From Neptuniibacter victor (GTDB lineage: Bacteria > Pseudomonadota > Gammaproteobacteria > Pseudomonadales > Balneatricaceae), in contig AP025763.1 in NCBI GenBank assembly GCA_027943745.1, forward strand, positions 186,001-250,000: 64,000 nucleotides of DNA, read 5' to 3'. This document shows positions 28,492-37,339 of this stretch, piece after piece. The position numbers and the translations under genes were made by a program. Below the pieces are notes generated by a model, which saw nothing but the letters and a program-made list of their open reading frames with translations, made no database searches and was not told the DNA's origin. How positions within the stretch are numbered: position 1 is the first letter of the stretch; each line of letters begins with the position of its first letter.

Positions 28492-29529
28492 ATGCAATAC
28501 AACAAGTTGGGAAATACCGATATCGATGTCAGTGCGATCTGCTTGGGTACGATGACATTTGGTAGTGATCAAAGCGAAGCAGACGCATTTCAGCAGATGG
28601 ATTATGCGGTTGAGCAAGGTGTTAACTTCTTTGATGGCGCAGAGATGTACCCTATCCCTACTTCCGCTGACTATCAGGGGCGTAACGAGGAGATTATTGG
28701 TAGTTGGCTAAAAGCGCGTCAGAATCGTGACAAAGTAGTGATCGCCACTAAAGTCACGGGCCCCGGCGAAATGGTCAGTTATATCCGTCCAGATATGGGA
28801 TTGGATCGACGTAATATTCGCGAAGCGATTACAAATAGTCTTCGCCGTTTGCAAACGGATTATATCGATCTGTATCAACTGCATTGGCCAGATCGTGCGA
28901 CGAATTTTTTTGGGCAGCTGAATTACACGCATCAGCCTGAGAAAGATGGTACGCCTATCTTAGAAACACTGAATGTGTTGCAAGAGCTCGTTAGCGAAGG
29001 GTTGATTCGGCACGTGGGTCTTTCTAATGAGACCGCTTGGGGAACGATGAAGTTCTTACAGCTAGCGGAGATGCATAAATTACCCAAGTGTGTTTCTGTG
29101 CAGAATCCATTTAGTTTGCTTAACCGGACGGCTGAAATATCATTGACAGAGGTGCTGCACCGAGAGGGTGTTTCGCTCCTGCCATACTCTCCTTTAGGGT
29201 TTGGCGTACTCAGTGGTAAGTATCTGAATGGTGCGCGTCCAGAAGAGGCAAGAATTACTCGTCATCCTACGTACGCGCGTTATTTGAATGAGCAGGGGCA
29301 ATTAGCGACACAAGCTTATGTTAATTTGGCGAAAGCGCATGGATTAGATCCGGCCGTTATGGCGTTGGCTTGGGTTAACAGTCGGCCTTACGTTAGCTCA
29401 AATATTATTGGTGCCAGCAACCTTGCTCAATTGAAAGATAATATCGCTTCGGTGTCAGTGACGTTGAGTGATCAGCTGTTATCAGAGATAGAGGCTATCC
29501 ATGCCCGTTATCCTAATCCCTGCCCATAG
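28492..29529 (+). CDS. tas: Aldo/keto reductase, Tas family
   Basis: NADP(H)-dependent TIM-barrel reductase of 345 residues, nearly the length of E. coli Tas (346). It matches Tas along its whole length, e.g. CLGTMTFGSDQSEADAF near the N-terminus, NFFDGAEMYPIP with the catalytic Asp and Tyr, IATKVTGPG with the Lys, and LYQLHWPDR with the His. The C-terminal nucleotide-phosphate region (SNIIGASNLAQLKDNI) is intact. The physiological substrate is unknown. GGGAGAG gives a good ribosome site 27 bases after rlmI. Confidence 0.88.
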   Translation: MQYNKLGNTDIDVSAICLGTMTFGSDQSEADAFQQMDYAVEQGVNFFDGAEMYPIPTSADYQGRNEEIIGSWLKARQNRDKVVIATKVTGPGEMVSYIRPDMGLDRRNIREAITNSLRRLQTDYIDLYQLHWPDRATNFFGQLNYTHQPEKDGTPILETLNVLQELVSEGLIRHVGLSNETAWGTMKFLQLAEMHKLPKCVSVQNPFSLLNRTAEISLTEVLHREGVSLLPYSPLGFGVLSGKYLNGARPEEARITRHPTYARYLNEQGQLATQAYVNLAKAHGLDPAVMALAWVNSRPYVSSNIIGASNLAQLKDNIASVSVTLSDQLLSEIEAIHARYPNPCP

Positions 29530-29556
29530 ATAACGGCATTCCTTACTTAGTCAATA

Positions 29557-29580
29557 AGCGGCTTTCGTAGCCGCTCCTTT
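29557..29580 (+). terminator. Hairpin terminator after tas
   Basis: AGCGGCT and AGCCGCT form a perfect 7-bp stem with a TTCGT loop, followed by CCTTT. It lies 27 bases after the tas stop. Confidence 0.6.
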
Positions 29581-29681
29581 CGATCTCTTTGTTACTATTA
29601 TCAGTTGCTATTTTAAGTTGCCATTTTTAAGTTCTTTGCCAGACTGTATTTATTGACAGAAAGAACCATAAGGTGGGATCT

Positions 29682-30089
29682 ATGTTGCAAGTTAAAGATG
29701 CCATGTATCCAGTGAATACTCCTCTAATCCAGAGTATGTCGCTGGTGGATGCGGTAACGAATATTTTAGATTCAGGTTATTTAGGTTTACCGGTGGTCAG
29801 TGATGATAAACGGGTCATCGGTTTCTTGTCTGAGTTCGATTGTCTTCCCTATCTACTGACTGATAGTTATCACTGCGATAGTCATGTTAGCGTTGGCGAT
29901 ATTATGCGTAACGATCCTCTGACGGTTGCATCGGGCATGAGTGTGGTCGATCTGGCGCAGCAGATGGGATTGGATAAACCCAAAGTGTATGCGGTTGTTG
30001 AAGCGGATAAATTGGTGGGTATTATTACGCGTAGTATGTTGATGAAGGAACTGAATGAATCTTTGAAGCGTTGTAAAGTGGTGGCGTAG
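29682..30089 (+). CDS. Two-CBS-domain protein
   Basis: 135-residue protein made of two CBS domains (about 5-60 and 75-132), the usual Bateman module that binds adenosine nucleotides. Characteristic pieces are VVSDDKRVIGFLSEFD, VGDIMRNDPLTV and LVGIITRSMLMKEL. The ATG at 29682 follows AAGGTGGG; a GTG nine bases earlier is inside that ribosome site and is not used. No effector domain is attached, so it probably acts on another protein; the partner is unknown. Confidence 0.85.
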   Translation: MLQVKDAMYPVNTPLIQSMSLVDAVTNILDSGYLGLPVVSDDKRVIGFLSEFDCLPYLLTDSYHCDSHVSVGDIMRNDPLTVASGMSVVDLAQQMGLDKPKVYAVVEADKLVGIITRSMLMKELNESLKRCKVVA

Positions 30090-30097
30090 CACTGCTA

Positions 30098-30130
30098 ATA
30101 GCTTCTCAAACAATGCGTTTGAGAAGCTAT
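30098..30130. terminator. Perfect 14-bp hairpin between convergent genes
   Basis: ATAGCTTCTCAAAC (30098-30111) pairs without mismatch with GTTTGAGAAGCTAT (30117-30130) around a 5-base loop. It lies 9 bases after the CBS gene stop and 11 bases before the HAD gene end. There is no T-tract on either side, so it may terminate transcription weakly or protect 3' ends in both directions. Confidence 0.55.
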
Positions 30131-30140
30131 CGAGTATTCT

Positions 30141-30794
30141 CTATCTTAGATCTAGCACCGGCCAGAGTTCTTCATTGGCGCGATCTTCTAGGATCTGATC
30201 GGGGTTCACAGCGATAGGGTGAGTAACCATCTCCAGAAGCGGAAGATCATTGTGCGAATCGCTATAAAAATAACTGTCTTCCAAGGTATGCGCGTTATTT
30301 GCTAACCAGCTATTTAAGCGCGTTACTTTTCCATTTTGGAAACAGGGTGTACCGGCAACTTTACCCGTAAAGCGACCATCGATCTCTTCTGGGTCGGTTG
30401 CAATAATCTCATCTACCCCCAGCTTGCTAGCAATAGGTCCTGTCACAAAGTGATTAGTAGCAGTGATGATCAATAGATAATCACCACGCGCTCGATGGTT
30501 TTCAAGAAGTTCTAGCGCTTTAGGTAAAATAATCGGTTCAATCTTTTCGAGCATGAACTCTTGGTGGAGCGCCGTTAGCTGATCTCGCTCAAGCATTTTC
30601 AATGGTTTTAGTGCGAAATCGAGGAACTCAAAAATATCGAGTCCGCCGTTTTTGTATTGCTCGTAGAAGTAATCATTTGCGCGACTATACTCTTCGCTGT
30701 CCACGATCCCTTTTTCGCAAAGGAACTCGCCCCAAGCGTGATCGCTGTCACCGCCAATCAGCGTGTTGTCTAGGTCAAATATTGCTAAGCTCAA
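30141..30794 (-). CDS. HAD-superfamily phosphatase, SerB-like subclass IB
   Basis: 217 residues. HAD motif I is FDLDNTL (nucleophile Asp7, Asp9); motif II is the IITATNH region (about 109-115); motif III/IV is YFYSDSHNDLPLLEMV (about 176-191). It resembles the phosphoserine-phosphatase-like hydrolases that sit divergent from rppH in Pseudomonas and are sometimes assigned as histidinol-phosphatase; the substrate cannot be read from sequence. The 270-base gap to rppH holds no further ORF or clear motif. Confidence 0.82.
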   Translation of the reverse strand: MSLAIFDLDNTLIGGDSDHAWGEFLCEKGIVDSEEYSRANDYFYEQYKNGGLDIFEFLDFALKPLKMLERDQLTALHQEFMLEKIEPIILPKALELLENHRARGDYLLIITATNHFVTGPIASKLGVDEIIATDPEEIDGRFTGKVAGTPCFQNGKVTRLNSWLANNAHTLEDSYFYSDSHNDLPLLEMVTHPIAVNPDQILEDRANEELWPVLDLR

Positions 30795-31064
30795 TGGAGG
30801 GTCTCCGGTGAATTTATCGATGCCGAGAGCATAAGGATGATAGTGTATGAATGCAATCGATGAACGTAAATCAGGTTAATTGGTTAGGTGCTCCCATGCT
30901 CGGTAATGGAAAGCTTCTCGCGTTATAGTTTCTCATCTGTTTGTTAAAATAAAGTGTCGTTCAGCGTGCTTTTTCTATTTTCTAGGTTATTAATTCGAAA
31001 GAGGATTTGCTGAGTGTGAAAGAAGTGTGGAACAATAGCTTAAAAGAGCTTTAGGAATTTTAAA

Positions 31065-31556
31065 GTGATTGATTCAGATGGGTTCAGGCCGAATGTCGGT
31101 ATCATTTTGGCAAACTCGCTGGGTCAGGTGCTTTGGGCAAGACGTATAGGTCAAGATGCTTGGCAGTTTCCACAGGGGGGAATTAATGAAGATGAAAGCC
31201 CTGAGGATGCAATGTTTCGAGAACTGCGAGAAGAGATTGGTCTTTCTGCCGATGACGTTGAAATCGTAGCGGTAACGCGTGGTTGGCTCAGATATCGATT
31301 GCCCAAACGAATGATCCGGCGCAATTCACATCCTGTATGTGTCGGCCAAAAGCAAAAATGGTTTTTGCTGCGGATGTTAAGTACAGATAGTGCAGTTACT
31401 ATCGATCATACTGATTCACCTGAGTTTGATGGGTGGCGTTGGGTGAGTTACTGGTATCCACTTGGTCAGGTAGTGTCTTTTAAACGAGAGGTTTATCGCA
31501 AAGCGATGCGGGAGTTGGCACCAAAACTGTCGCGTATTAATGTTGTAGACTCCTAA
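31065..31556 (+). CDS. rppH: RNA pyrophosphohydrolase
   Basis: Removes pyrophosphate from 5' ends of mRNA, triggering RNase E decay. 163 residues. It starts with GTG at 31065, supported by AGGA eight bases ahead and the family N-terminus ([14 protein letters not shown]). The Nudix box fits exactly: Gly38, Glu44, Arg52-Glu53, Glu56-Glu57, Gly59. It lies 14 bases before ptsP, the conserved rppH-ptsP pair of gammaproteobacteria. Confidence 0.96.
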   Translation: MIDSDGFRPNVGIILANSLGQVLWARRIGQDAWQFPQGGINEDESPEDAMFRELREEIGLSADDVEIVAVTRGWLRYRLPKRMIRRNSHPVCVGQKQKWFLLRMLSTDSAVTIDHTDSPEFDGWRWVSYWYPLGQVVSFKREVYRKAMRELAPKLSRINVVDS

Positions 31557-31570
31557 TTGGAGGGAAATGG

Positions 31571-33841
31571 ATGCTGAATGTCTTAAGGAAAATTGTACAA
31601 GAGGTAAGTGTCGCACCTGATTTGGAGACGGTGCTTAATCTTATTGTGCGAAGAATTCAGCGTTCAATGGCCACTCAGGTATGTTCAGTCTATCTGTTTG
31701 ACCCTAGTGATCAGCGCTATGTGCTGATGGCTTCGGAAGGCCTTAATAAAGAAGCGGTGGGTAGCGTTCGTTTATCTGCTTCAGAGGGTTTAGTGGGCAC
31801 TGTGGTTGAGCGTGCTGAACCTATCAACTTAGAAAATGCAGCTGATCATCCAGCCTTTAAGTACGTTGAATCGACGGGAGAGGAGCGTTTTAGTTCTTTC
31901 TTAGGGGTCCCAATTATCCATCACCGTGATGTGTTGGGGGTTTTGGTTGTTCAGCAGAAAGATATTCGTCGATTTGATGAGAGTGAAGAAGCTTTTCTCG
32001 TAACGCTGTCGGCCCAGCTTGCCGGTGCTATTGCGCATGCAGAAGCAACGGGCTCGCTTGGTGTCATGGGTGGAAAGGATGAGGTGGTTGATCTTCGTTT
32101 CGAGGGTGTTGCAGGTTCTTCTGGCGTCGCTATCGGTTCGGCTACTGTCATTGCGCCACCGGCGGATCTGTCATCGGTGCCGGATAAACAAGCCAAAGAT
32201 GTTGATAGAGAGATCGCCAGCTTCCAAGAGGCGCTAAAGCTTGTTAGACGTGATATCAAAGTGGTTGGTCGAAGCTTAGCCCAGAGGCTGAGGTCTGAAG
32301 AGCAAGCACTGTTCGATGTCTATCTACGTATGTTGGATGATAACGCGTTGGCGGGAGAGGTTGTCTCGCGGATAGAGCAAGGTAACTGGGCGCAAGGGGC
32401 GCTTAGGGAAGTGGTTACAGAGCATGTTCGTCAGTTTTCGATGATGGATGATCCCTACCTAAGAGAACGCGCCACCGATATCAAAGATCTGGGGCGTCGT
32501 GTACTGGCTTATCTTCAAGAAGCCGCGCCCGCAGTTCTCGAATTTACTGATGAAACGATCCTTGTTGCTGATGAATTGACGCCAGCGATGTTAGGTGAGG
32601 TACCGAGTGAGAAGCTAGTGGGCTTGGTTTCGGTCAATGGGTCTAGTAATTCGCATGCGGCTATTTTAGCCCGTTCCATGGGTATACCTACCATTATGGG
32701 GGCGGTAGATCTGCCGCTCACTAGAATTGATGGTCGAGAGCTTATTTTAGATGGTTACTCCGGGCGTATTTATGTTCAGCCTGGTGACGATCTACTTAAT
32801 GCTTATCGTGATATTGTGCGGGGTGAGCAGGAGCAAGCCGCTGAGCTTGAAGCGCTAAAAGATCTGCCTGCAGAGACGACCGATGGCTATGTTATGCCGT
32901 TATGGGTCAATACCGGCTTAATTGCGGATGTTGCGCGCTCGTTAGATCGTGGCGCGGAAGGTATAGGTTTATACCGTACTGAAGTACCTTTCATGATTCG
33001 TGATTTTTTCCCGAGTGAGCAAGATCAGGCTCAAACCTATCGCAAGCAGATAGAGGCCTTTGCACCACGCCCGGTTACTATGCGAACGTTAGATATAGGG
33101 GGGGACAAGGCACTACCTTACTTCCCTATTGAAGAGGAAAATCCGTTTCTGGGTTGGCGTGGTATTCGTGTGACCTTAGATCACCCTGAGATTTTCCTGG
33201 TTCAGGTACGAGCCATGCTAAAAGCGGGCGAAGGTTATGACAATCTGCGAATTATGCTGCCGATGGTGACAAGTGTTCGTGAAGTAGAAGAAGCGAATAG
33301 GCAGATTGATCGTGCGGTGCGAGAGCTTCAGGAAGAGGGGCATGCTATTAAACGTCCACTTGTGGGGGTGATGGTAGAGGTACCGGCAGCAGTTTATCAG
33401 GTGCGCCGTTTTGCGCGTCGGGTGGATTTTATATCGGTAGGTTCTAATGATTTGACCCAATATCTATTGGCTGTTGACCGTAACAACCCGCGTGTCGCTG
33501 ATCTATACGTGAGTTATCACCCTGCTGTATTAAAAGCATTGGAGTATATTGCCCGAGAGGCGCATAAAGAGAATGCAACGGTGTCTATCTGTGGCGAGGT
33601 GGCTTCTGAACCTGGTGGTGCTTTGTTGTTGATGGCGATGGGATACGATGTTTTATCTATGAACGCGACTAACCTGCCTAAGGTGAAATCAGCGATACGA
33701 TCCGTGAGCCGTAAAGATGCGGATAAGCTGTTGGCCGATGTCATGGCCATGGACGATGCGGATCGTATTCAGAAGCTTATCAATGAGCGTTTAGAGTCTT
33801 TGGGCATAGCGTTACCCGCCAAGCCAGTTATTGCCATCTGA
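31571..33841 (+). CDS. ptsP: PTS-Ntr enzyme I (PEP-protein phosphotransferase)
   Basis: First phosphotransfer protein of the nitrogen-related PTS, passing phosphate from PEP to NPr. 756 residues: an N-terminal GAF domain (about 1-165, EVCSVYLF-like QVCSVYLFDPSD), the HPr-binding helical part, the phospho-histidine domain with SSNSHAAILAR (His362), and the PEP-binding barrel (RTEVPFMIRD, GWRGIRVTLDHPEIF, SVGSNDLTQYLL, ICGEVAS). GGAGGG lies directly before the ATG. Partner genes ptsN and ptsO are not in this window. Confidence 0.97.
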   Translation: MLNVLRKIVQEVSVAPDLETVLNLIVRRIQRSMATQVCSVYLFDPSDQRYVLMASEGLNKEAVGSVRLSASEGLVGTVVERAEPINLENAADHPAFKYVESTGEERFSSFLGVPIIHHRDVLGVLVVQQKDIRRFDESEEAFLVTLSAQLAGAIAHAEATGSLGVMGGKDEVVDLRFEGVAGSSGVAIGSATVIAPPADLSSVPDKQAKDVDREIASFQEALKLVRRDIKVVGRSLAQRLRSEEQALFDVYLRMLDDNALAGEVVSRIEQGNWAQGALREVVTEHVRQFSMMDDPYLRERATDIKDLGRRVLAYLQEAAPAVLEFTDETILVADELTPAMLGEVPSEKLVGLVSVNGSSNSHAAILARSMGIPTIMGAVDLPLTRIDGRELILDGYSGRIYVQPGDDLLNAYRDIVRGEQEQAAELEALKDLPAETTDGYVMPLWVNTGLIADVARSLDRGAEGIGLYRTEVPFMIRDFFPSEQDQAQTYRKQIEAFAPRPVTMRTLDIGGDKALPYFPIEEENPFLGWRGIRVTLDHPEIFLVQVRAMLKAGEGYDNLRIMLPMVTSVREVEEANRQIDRAVRELQEEGHAIKRPLVGVMVEVPAAVYQVRRFARRVDFISVGSNDLTQYLLAVDRNNPRVADLYVSYHPAVLKALEYIAREAHKENATVSICGEVASEPGGALLLMAMGYDVLSMNATNLPKVKSAIRSVSRKDADKLLADVMAMDDADRIQKLINERLESLGIALPAKPVIAI

Positions 33842-33850
33842 TCTGGTTTG

Positions 33851-34621
33851 TTACCCGATTGGGGGTAATGACAATTCAAACTCGCGGCGCTCTAAAGGCC
33901 CGTTAACATCAAAGCTTTGTTCAATTATATGGGTCTCCCCTGTGGGCTTTTGTAAGATAAGTGTCGTCGCGCGGGTGCCGTAGTTTTCTGCTTGAATAAA
34001 AATAGATGACAGCAGTTTTTCCCACGCTTCACTAATCCCTGTTTGTGGTAGTTCCTCTACCGGTGCTTGTTCTCTATTAGCCATAATGGCAAGTAGCGTT
34101 TCTATATTGAGTTTATTCGCTTCAATCTCCGCGGAAAAATTACTTTTTAGTGCGTTTAATTTTGGCCAAGGGCTATCAAGCAACGCATTGCTTAATCCGT
34201 ATATACCAGGGGTTAGCTGTTGCGGAGCCTCATTCCTATTTGAACAGTAGAATAAACCGCTACGGTCGCCTAGCAGTAAGTTGTAATCGCCGTATAGGTG
34301 TTGGTGTGGGGCTAACTCTTCAATATAGTGACTGGCCGAGATATCTGAGAGTAGGAATTTTCTTGTAAGATCACCTCTGGAGAGTCGATCTGTGGATAAG
34401 TTATTACCATCCCTGTAGTTGGTGACGGCTGTAAAGAGGCCTGCTTTGTTTACGCCTAGCCAGGTCCCCCCTTGCTGTTTATCTCTACCCGCGAGTATGT
34501 CGGAGTGGTCCTTCCAATAATTTAATAAATCTGTAGGCCTCTCATAAAACTCATCTCGATTAGCCAGCATAATAAAGGAGTAATCAGGGTGGTGATGATA
34601 GGCAAATGTTATGAGGCACAT
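33851..34621 (-). CDS. NRDE-family (TANGO2-like) protein
   Basis: 256 residues starting Met-Cys, where Cys2 would be the N-terminal nucleophile of an Ntn-hydrolase-like fold after Met removal. The naming motif NRDE is at about 21-24 (MLANRDEFYERPT). GGTWLGVNKAGLFTAVTNYR is also characteristic. Animal TANGO2 has been linked to heme and lipid handling, but the bacterial role is undefined. It is convergent with ptsP (9 bases between stops). Confidence 0.87.
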   Translation of the reverse strand: MCLITFAYHHHPDYSFIMLANRDEFYERPTDLLNYWKDHSDILAGRDKQQGGTWLGVNKAGLFTAVTNYRDGNNLSTDRLSRGDLTRKFLLSDISASHYIEELAPHQHLYGDYNLLLGDRSGLFYCSNRNEAPQQLTPGIYGLSNALLDSPWPKLNALKSNFSAEIEANKLNIETLLAIMANREQAPVEELPQTGISEAWEKLLSSIFIQAENYGTRATTLILQKPTGETHIIEQSFDVNGPLERREFELSLPPIG

Positions 34622-34711
34622 AGTAAAAATCCGTTAATTGGGTAAGATAGCGATCCCATTGTGATTTTAAGTGTTTATAAATAAAAAAACAGATCCATTA
34701 AGGTTGGTGAG

Positions 34712-35512
34712 ATGTTAATAACTATTTTGACGTATTTGGTACTGGGCGCTGCTGCAGGCGTTGTGGCCGGCTTGTTTGGGATTGGTGGTGGATTATTAAT
34801 TGTACCCGTGCTTATTTTTAGCTTTGAATTGCAGGGTATGTCAGCCGATGTTTTGACTCATGCAGCAGTAGCGACATCATTGGCGACTATTGTTGCTACC
34901 TCTATCAGTTCTACCTTGGCGCATAACCGAAAAGGGGCGGTACGCTGGGATATCTTTAAGCCGTTATCCTTGGGGATTTTGGTTGGGGCAGTTTTGGGGG
35001 TTAAAACAGCAGGTTTAATGACCGGTGAGTTGTTGCAGATTGCATTGGGTGTATTTGCGATCACTATCGCTTTTCAAATGGGTTTTAACCTGAAGCCGGA
35101 GGCGGGAGAAAAAGAGATCGCTAAGGGATCTTATGTTGTTTCAGGCGGTCTTATTGGTTGGTTATCCAGTATCTTCGGTATTGGCGGCGGCACATTGTCT
35201 GTCCCCTATTTAACCTGGGGGCGTATCAAAATGCAGCAAGCGGTTGCCACCTCGGCAGCCTGTGGTTTGCCTATTGCGTTAATGGGAGCATTGACAAATG
35301 TTTGGGAAGGCTGGGGAAATGAGCAGATGCCCGAGTGGAGTGCTGGTTTTGTCTATCTGCCAGCCCTCTTAGGTATTGTATTAACCAGCGCGATCTTTGC
35401 AAAGGTCGGTGCAAAGTTGGCTCATCGTTTGCCCGCGCATGTATTGAAAAGGATTTTTGCAGTTTTCCTTCTGTGTGTTGGATTACGTTTTTTATTAAGT
35501 AACTTGTTATAG
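34712..35512 (+). CDS. TauE/SafE-family membrane transporter
   Basis: 266 residues with about eight membrane helices. The two family repeats both carry the glycine-rich start motif: AGLFGIGGGLLIVPVL (about 20-35) and SSIFGIGGGTLSVPYL (about 151-166). Members move sulfite, sulfoacetate or related organosulfur anions; the substrate here is unknown. It precedes lgt by 10 bases, as in Pseudomonas. Confidence 0.88.
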   Translation: MLITILTYLVLGAAAGVVAGLFGIGGGLLIVPVLIFSFELQGMSADVLTHAAVATSLATIVATSISSTLAHNRKGAVRWDIFKPLSLGILVGAVLGVKTAGLMTGELLQIALGVFAITIAFQMGFNLKPEAGEKEIAKGSYVVSGGLIGWLSSIFGIGGGTLSVPYLTWGRIKMQQAVATSAACGLPIALMGALTNVWEGWGNEQMPEWSAGFVYLPALLGIVLTSAIFAKVGAKLAHRLPAHVLKRIFAVFLLCVGLRFLLSNLL

Positions 35513-35522
35513 GAAATAGTCG

Positions 35523-36305
35523 ATGTGGGTTCATGAAATTAACCCGGTTGCTTTAGATCTAGGGCCGCTCCAGATTCATTGGTATGGCTTAATGTATTTG
35601 ATCGGCTTTGCTGCTGCATGGTGGTTAGGGGTTCGTAGGGCGCGCCAGGATGGTTCAGGTTGGAGTGAAGAGCAGATATCCGATGTCATTTTCTGGGGGG
35701 CGATGGGTGTTGTTCTGGGTGGCCGTGCCGGCTATGTACTGTTTTATAATTTCGAGCGTTTCCTTGATGATCCGCTATGGCTTTTCGCTGTTTGGGAAGG
35801 GGGGATGTCTTTCCATGGTGGTTTGCTGGGGGTTATTGCAGCGATGTACCTCTTTGGCAGAAAACACCATAAGAGCTTGTTCGAGATGACCGACTTTATT
35901 GCGCCATTGATACCTATAGGCTTGGGTGCAGGGCGAGTAGGGAATTTTATTGGTGGAGAGTTATGGGGACGAATTACCGATGGCTCCTGGGGCGTCGTTT
36001 TTCGTCATGCGGGTGATCTGCCAAGACACCCTTCACAGCTATATCAGTTTGCACTTGAAGGCGTTGTGCTGTTTATCGTTCTTTGGTGGTTTTCGTCCAG
36101 GCCGCGTCCGCGCATGGCTGTGTCAGGGGTTTTCCTGTTGCTTTATGGATTGTTCCGTTCTGTAGTTGAGTTTTATCGTGAGCCGGATGGGCATATTGGT
36201 TTCGTTGCAATGGACTGGCTAACTATGGGGCAGTTGCTGTCTCTGCCTATGGTTCTGCTAGGTATGACCTTTTTGTTTATGGCTTATAAAAGAGAAAAAA
36301 TGTAA
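35523..36305 (+). CDS. lgt: Prolipoprotein diacylglyceryl transferase
   Basis: Inner-membrane enzyme that attaches diacylglycerol from phosphatidylglycerol to the lipobox cysteine, the first step of lipoprotein maturation. 260 residues, seven helices. The catalytic-region motif GGMSFHGGLLG (about 92-102) and the Lgt signature GRVGNFIGGELWGR (about 138-151) are present. The usual Asn in FINGE is Gly here (FIGGE), while the neighbouring essential Arg, Asn and Gly positions are kept. Normally thyA follows on the same strand; here an accessory stretch of about 2 kb and an inverted thyA follow. Confidence 0.95.
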   Translation: MWVHEINPVALDLGPLQIHWYGLMYLIGFAAAWWLGVRRARQDGSGWSEEQISDVIFWGAMGVVLGGRAGYVLFYNFERFLDDPLWLFAVWEGGMSFHGGLLGVIAAMYLFGRKHHKSLFEMTDFIAPLIPIGLGAGRVGNFIGGELWGRITDGSWGVVFRHAGDLPRHPSQLYQFALEGVVLFIVLWWFSSRPRPRMAVSGVFLLLYGLFRSVVEFYREPDGHIGFVAMDWLTMGQLLSLPMVLLGMTFLFMAYKREKM

Positions 36306-36377
36306 GGTGGCTTGCAATTGTGTAGCCAGTTTTCAGGGCTCTAATAATTATATTCCTGCTATGTTTACCTATGCGTC

Positions 36378-36509
36378 ATGGAGGGCGTTTTTATAGGTTG
36401 TCAGGATGACGCACTACGTACGGTGTTCTATCGGCAGATAATCCCACGAGTCAGCCCCCTGTATCAGTGTGTAAAAAATTACTATCAGGAGCTTGAATTT
36501 GCAGGTTAG
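36378..36509 (+). pseudogene. Possible transposase N-terminal scrap
   Basis: A 43-residue open frame inside the 352-base gap after lgt. It contains FYRQIIPRVSPLYQCVKNYY and then stops. This resembles, from memory, the opening (Y-P-R-SPLY-...-Y) of IS91-type transposases with a zinc-binding N-terminus. Nothing resembling the rest of such a transposase follows; 36510-36657 is AT-rich and shows no gene. Weak assignment: it could be chance. Confidence 0.3.
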
Positions 36510-36657
36510 ATGCAGGCATATGGAACATTAGGTTTGTGTAGTGACATAGTGAATATGGCTAGGAGCTTAAATATATTTGTTTAAGACTGTGAACTTGTAT
36601 TTTTTGATTATGTGGCTTAATAGTTAATAATGTTAAAACCTATATATCCCCTTTAGT

Positions 36658-37149
36658 TTGGAGGCTTATATGGTTAAAAGTATTAATTCACCACCTAAAT
36701 TAAATGATAAAACATGGATAAATAGAGAAGAATTATCACTCGAGAAGCTTAAAGGGGAAGTCGTTGTTATCTATGTATTTCAAATGTTATGCCCTAGTTG
36801 TATTTTAAACTCCATTCCTCAGGCGCGGAGAGCCTCTGCGTTATTTCCTAAGGATGATCTAGTGTTTTAGTGTTGGATTGTGTATTTGAGCATCATGATG
36901 CGATGACTGAAATTTCATTAAAAGCGTTTACACATGAGTTCAAAGTAAGATTTCCTGTGGCATATTGATATGCCAAGTAAGAATAAAAATGGGCGAATTC
37001 CTTAGGCTTTAGATGCTTATCAATTAGAAGGCACGCCTTCACTCATTGTGATTGACCGGCAGGGTAGTTTAAGGAAAGTTAAGTTAGGGCTCCTAGACAA
37101 TTTAACGTTAGGTTCTGAACTGATGTCTCTGATTAGGCAAGCTAAATAG
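36658..37149 (+). pseudogene. Broken thioredoxin-fold (redoxin/TlpA-like) gene
   Basis: Three pieces of one protein can be followed. The first frame reads to DDLVF with the redox-like motif LCPSC (in FQMLCPSCILNSIPQA) and stops at 36868-36870. The protein continues in the -1 frame from 36870 (LDCVFEHHDAMTEISLKAF, then HEFKVRFPVA) until a TGA near 36966. It then returns to the first frame from 36967 (DMPSKNKNGRIP), meets a TAG at 37003, and goes on (ALDAYQLEGTPSLIVIDRQG) to a normal stop at 37149. So there are two frameshifts and one nonsense codon. The intact family (short peroxiredoxin-like proteins with a CPxC motif) has the cis-Pro GTPSL exactly as seen here. The ATG at 36670 may be the original start. 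Confidence 0.85.
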
Positions 37150-37339
37150 TAAAGTCGTTCCTTTAAGGCGCTGAGCAATCAGATTAATCATTGCTCTTTC
37201 ATTGTGCTGCATTTTTCAGGTGTCATATCTAGGTCTGTAGCCGAGAGCTTTTCAGTTATCCGCCGCCCTTGAGTATTTGATATCGGAGCAACTGATTGCT
37301 CTGGTTTTACCATCAAATTTGGCTTTGTAGGAGGGTTTT

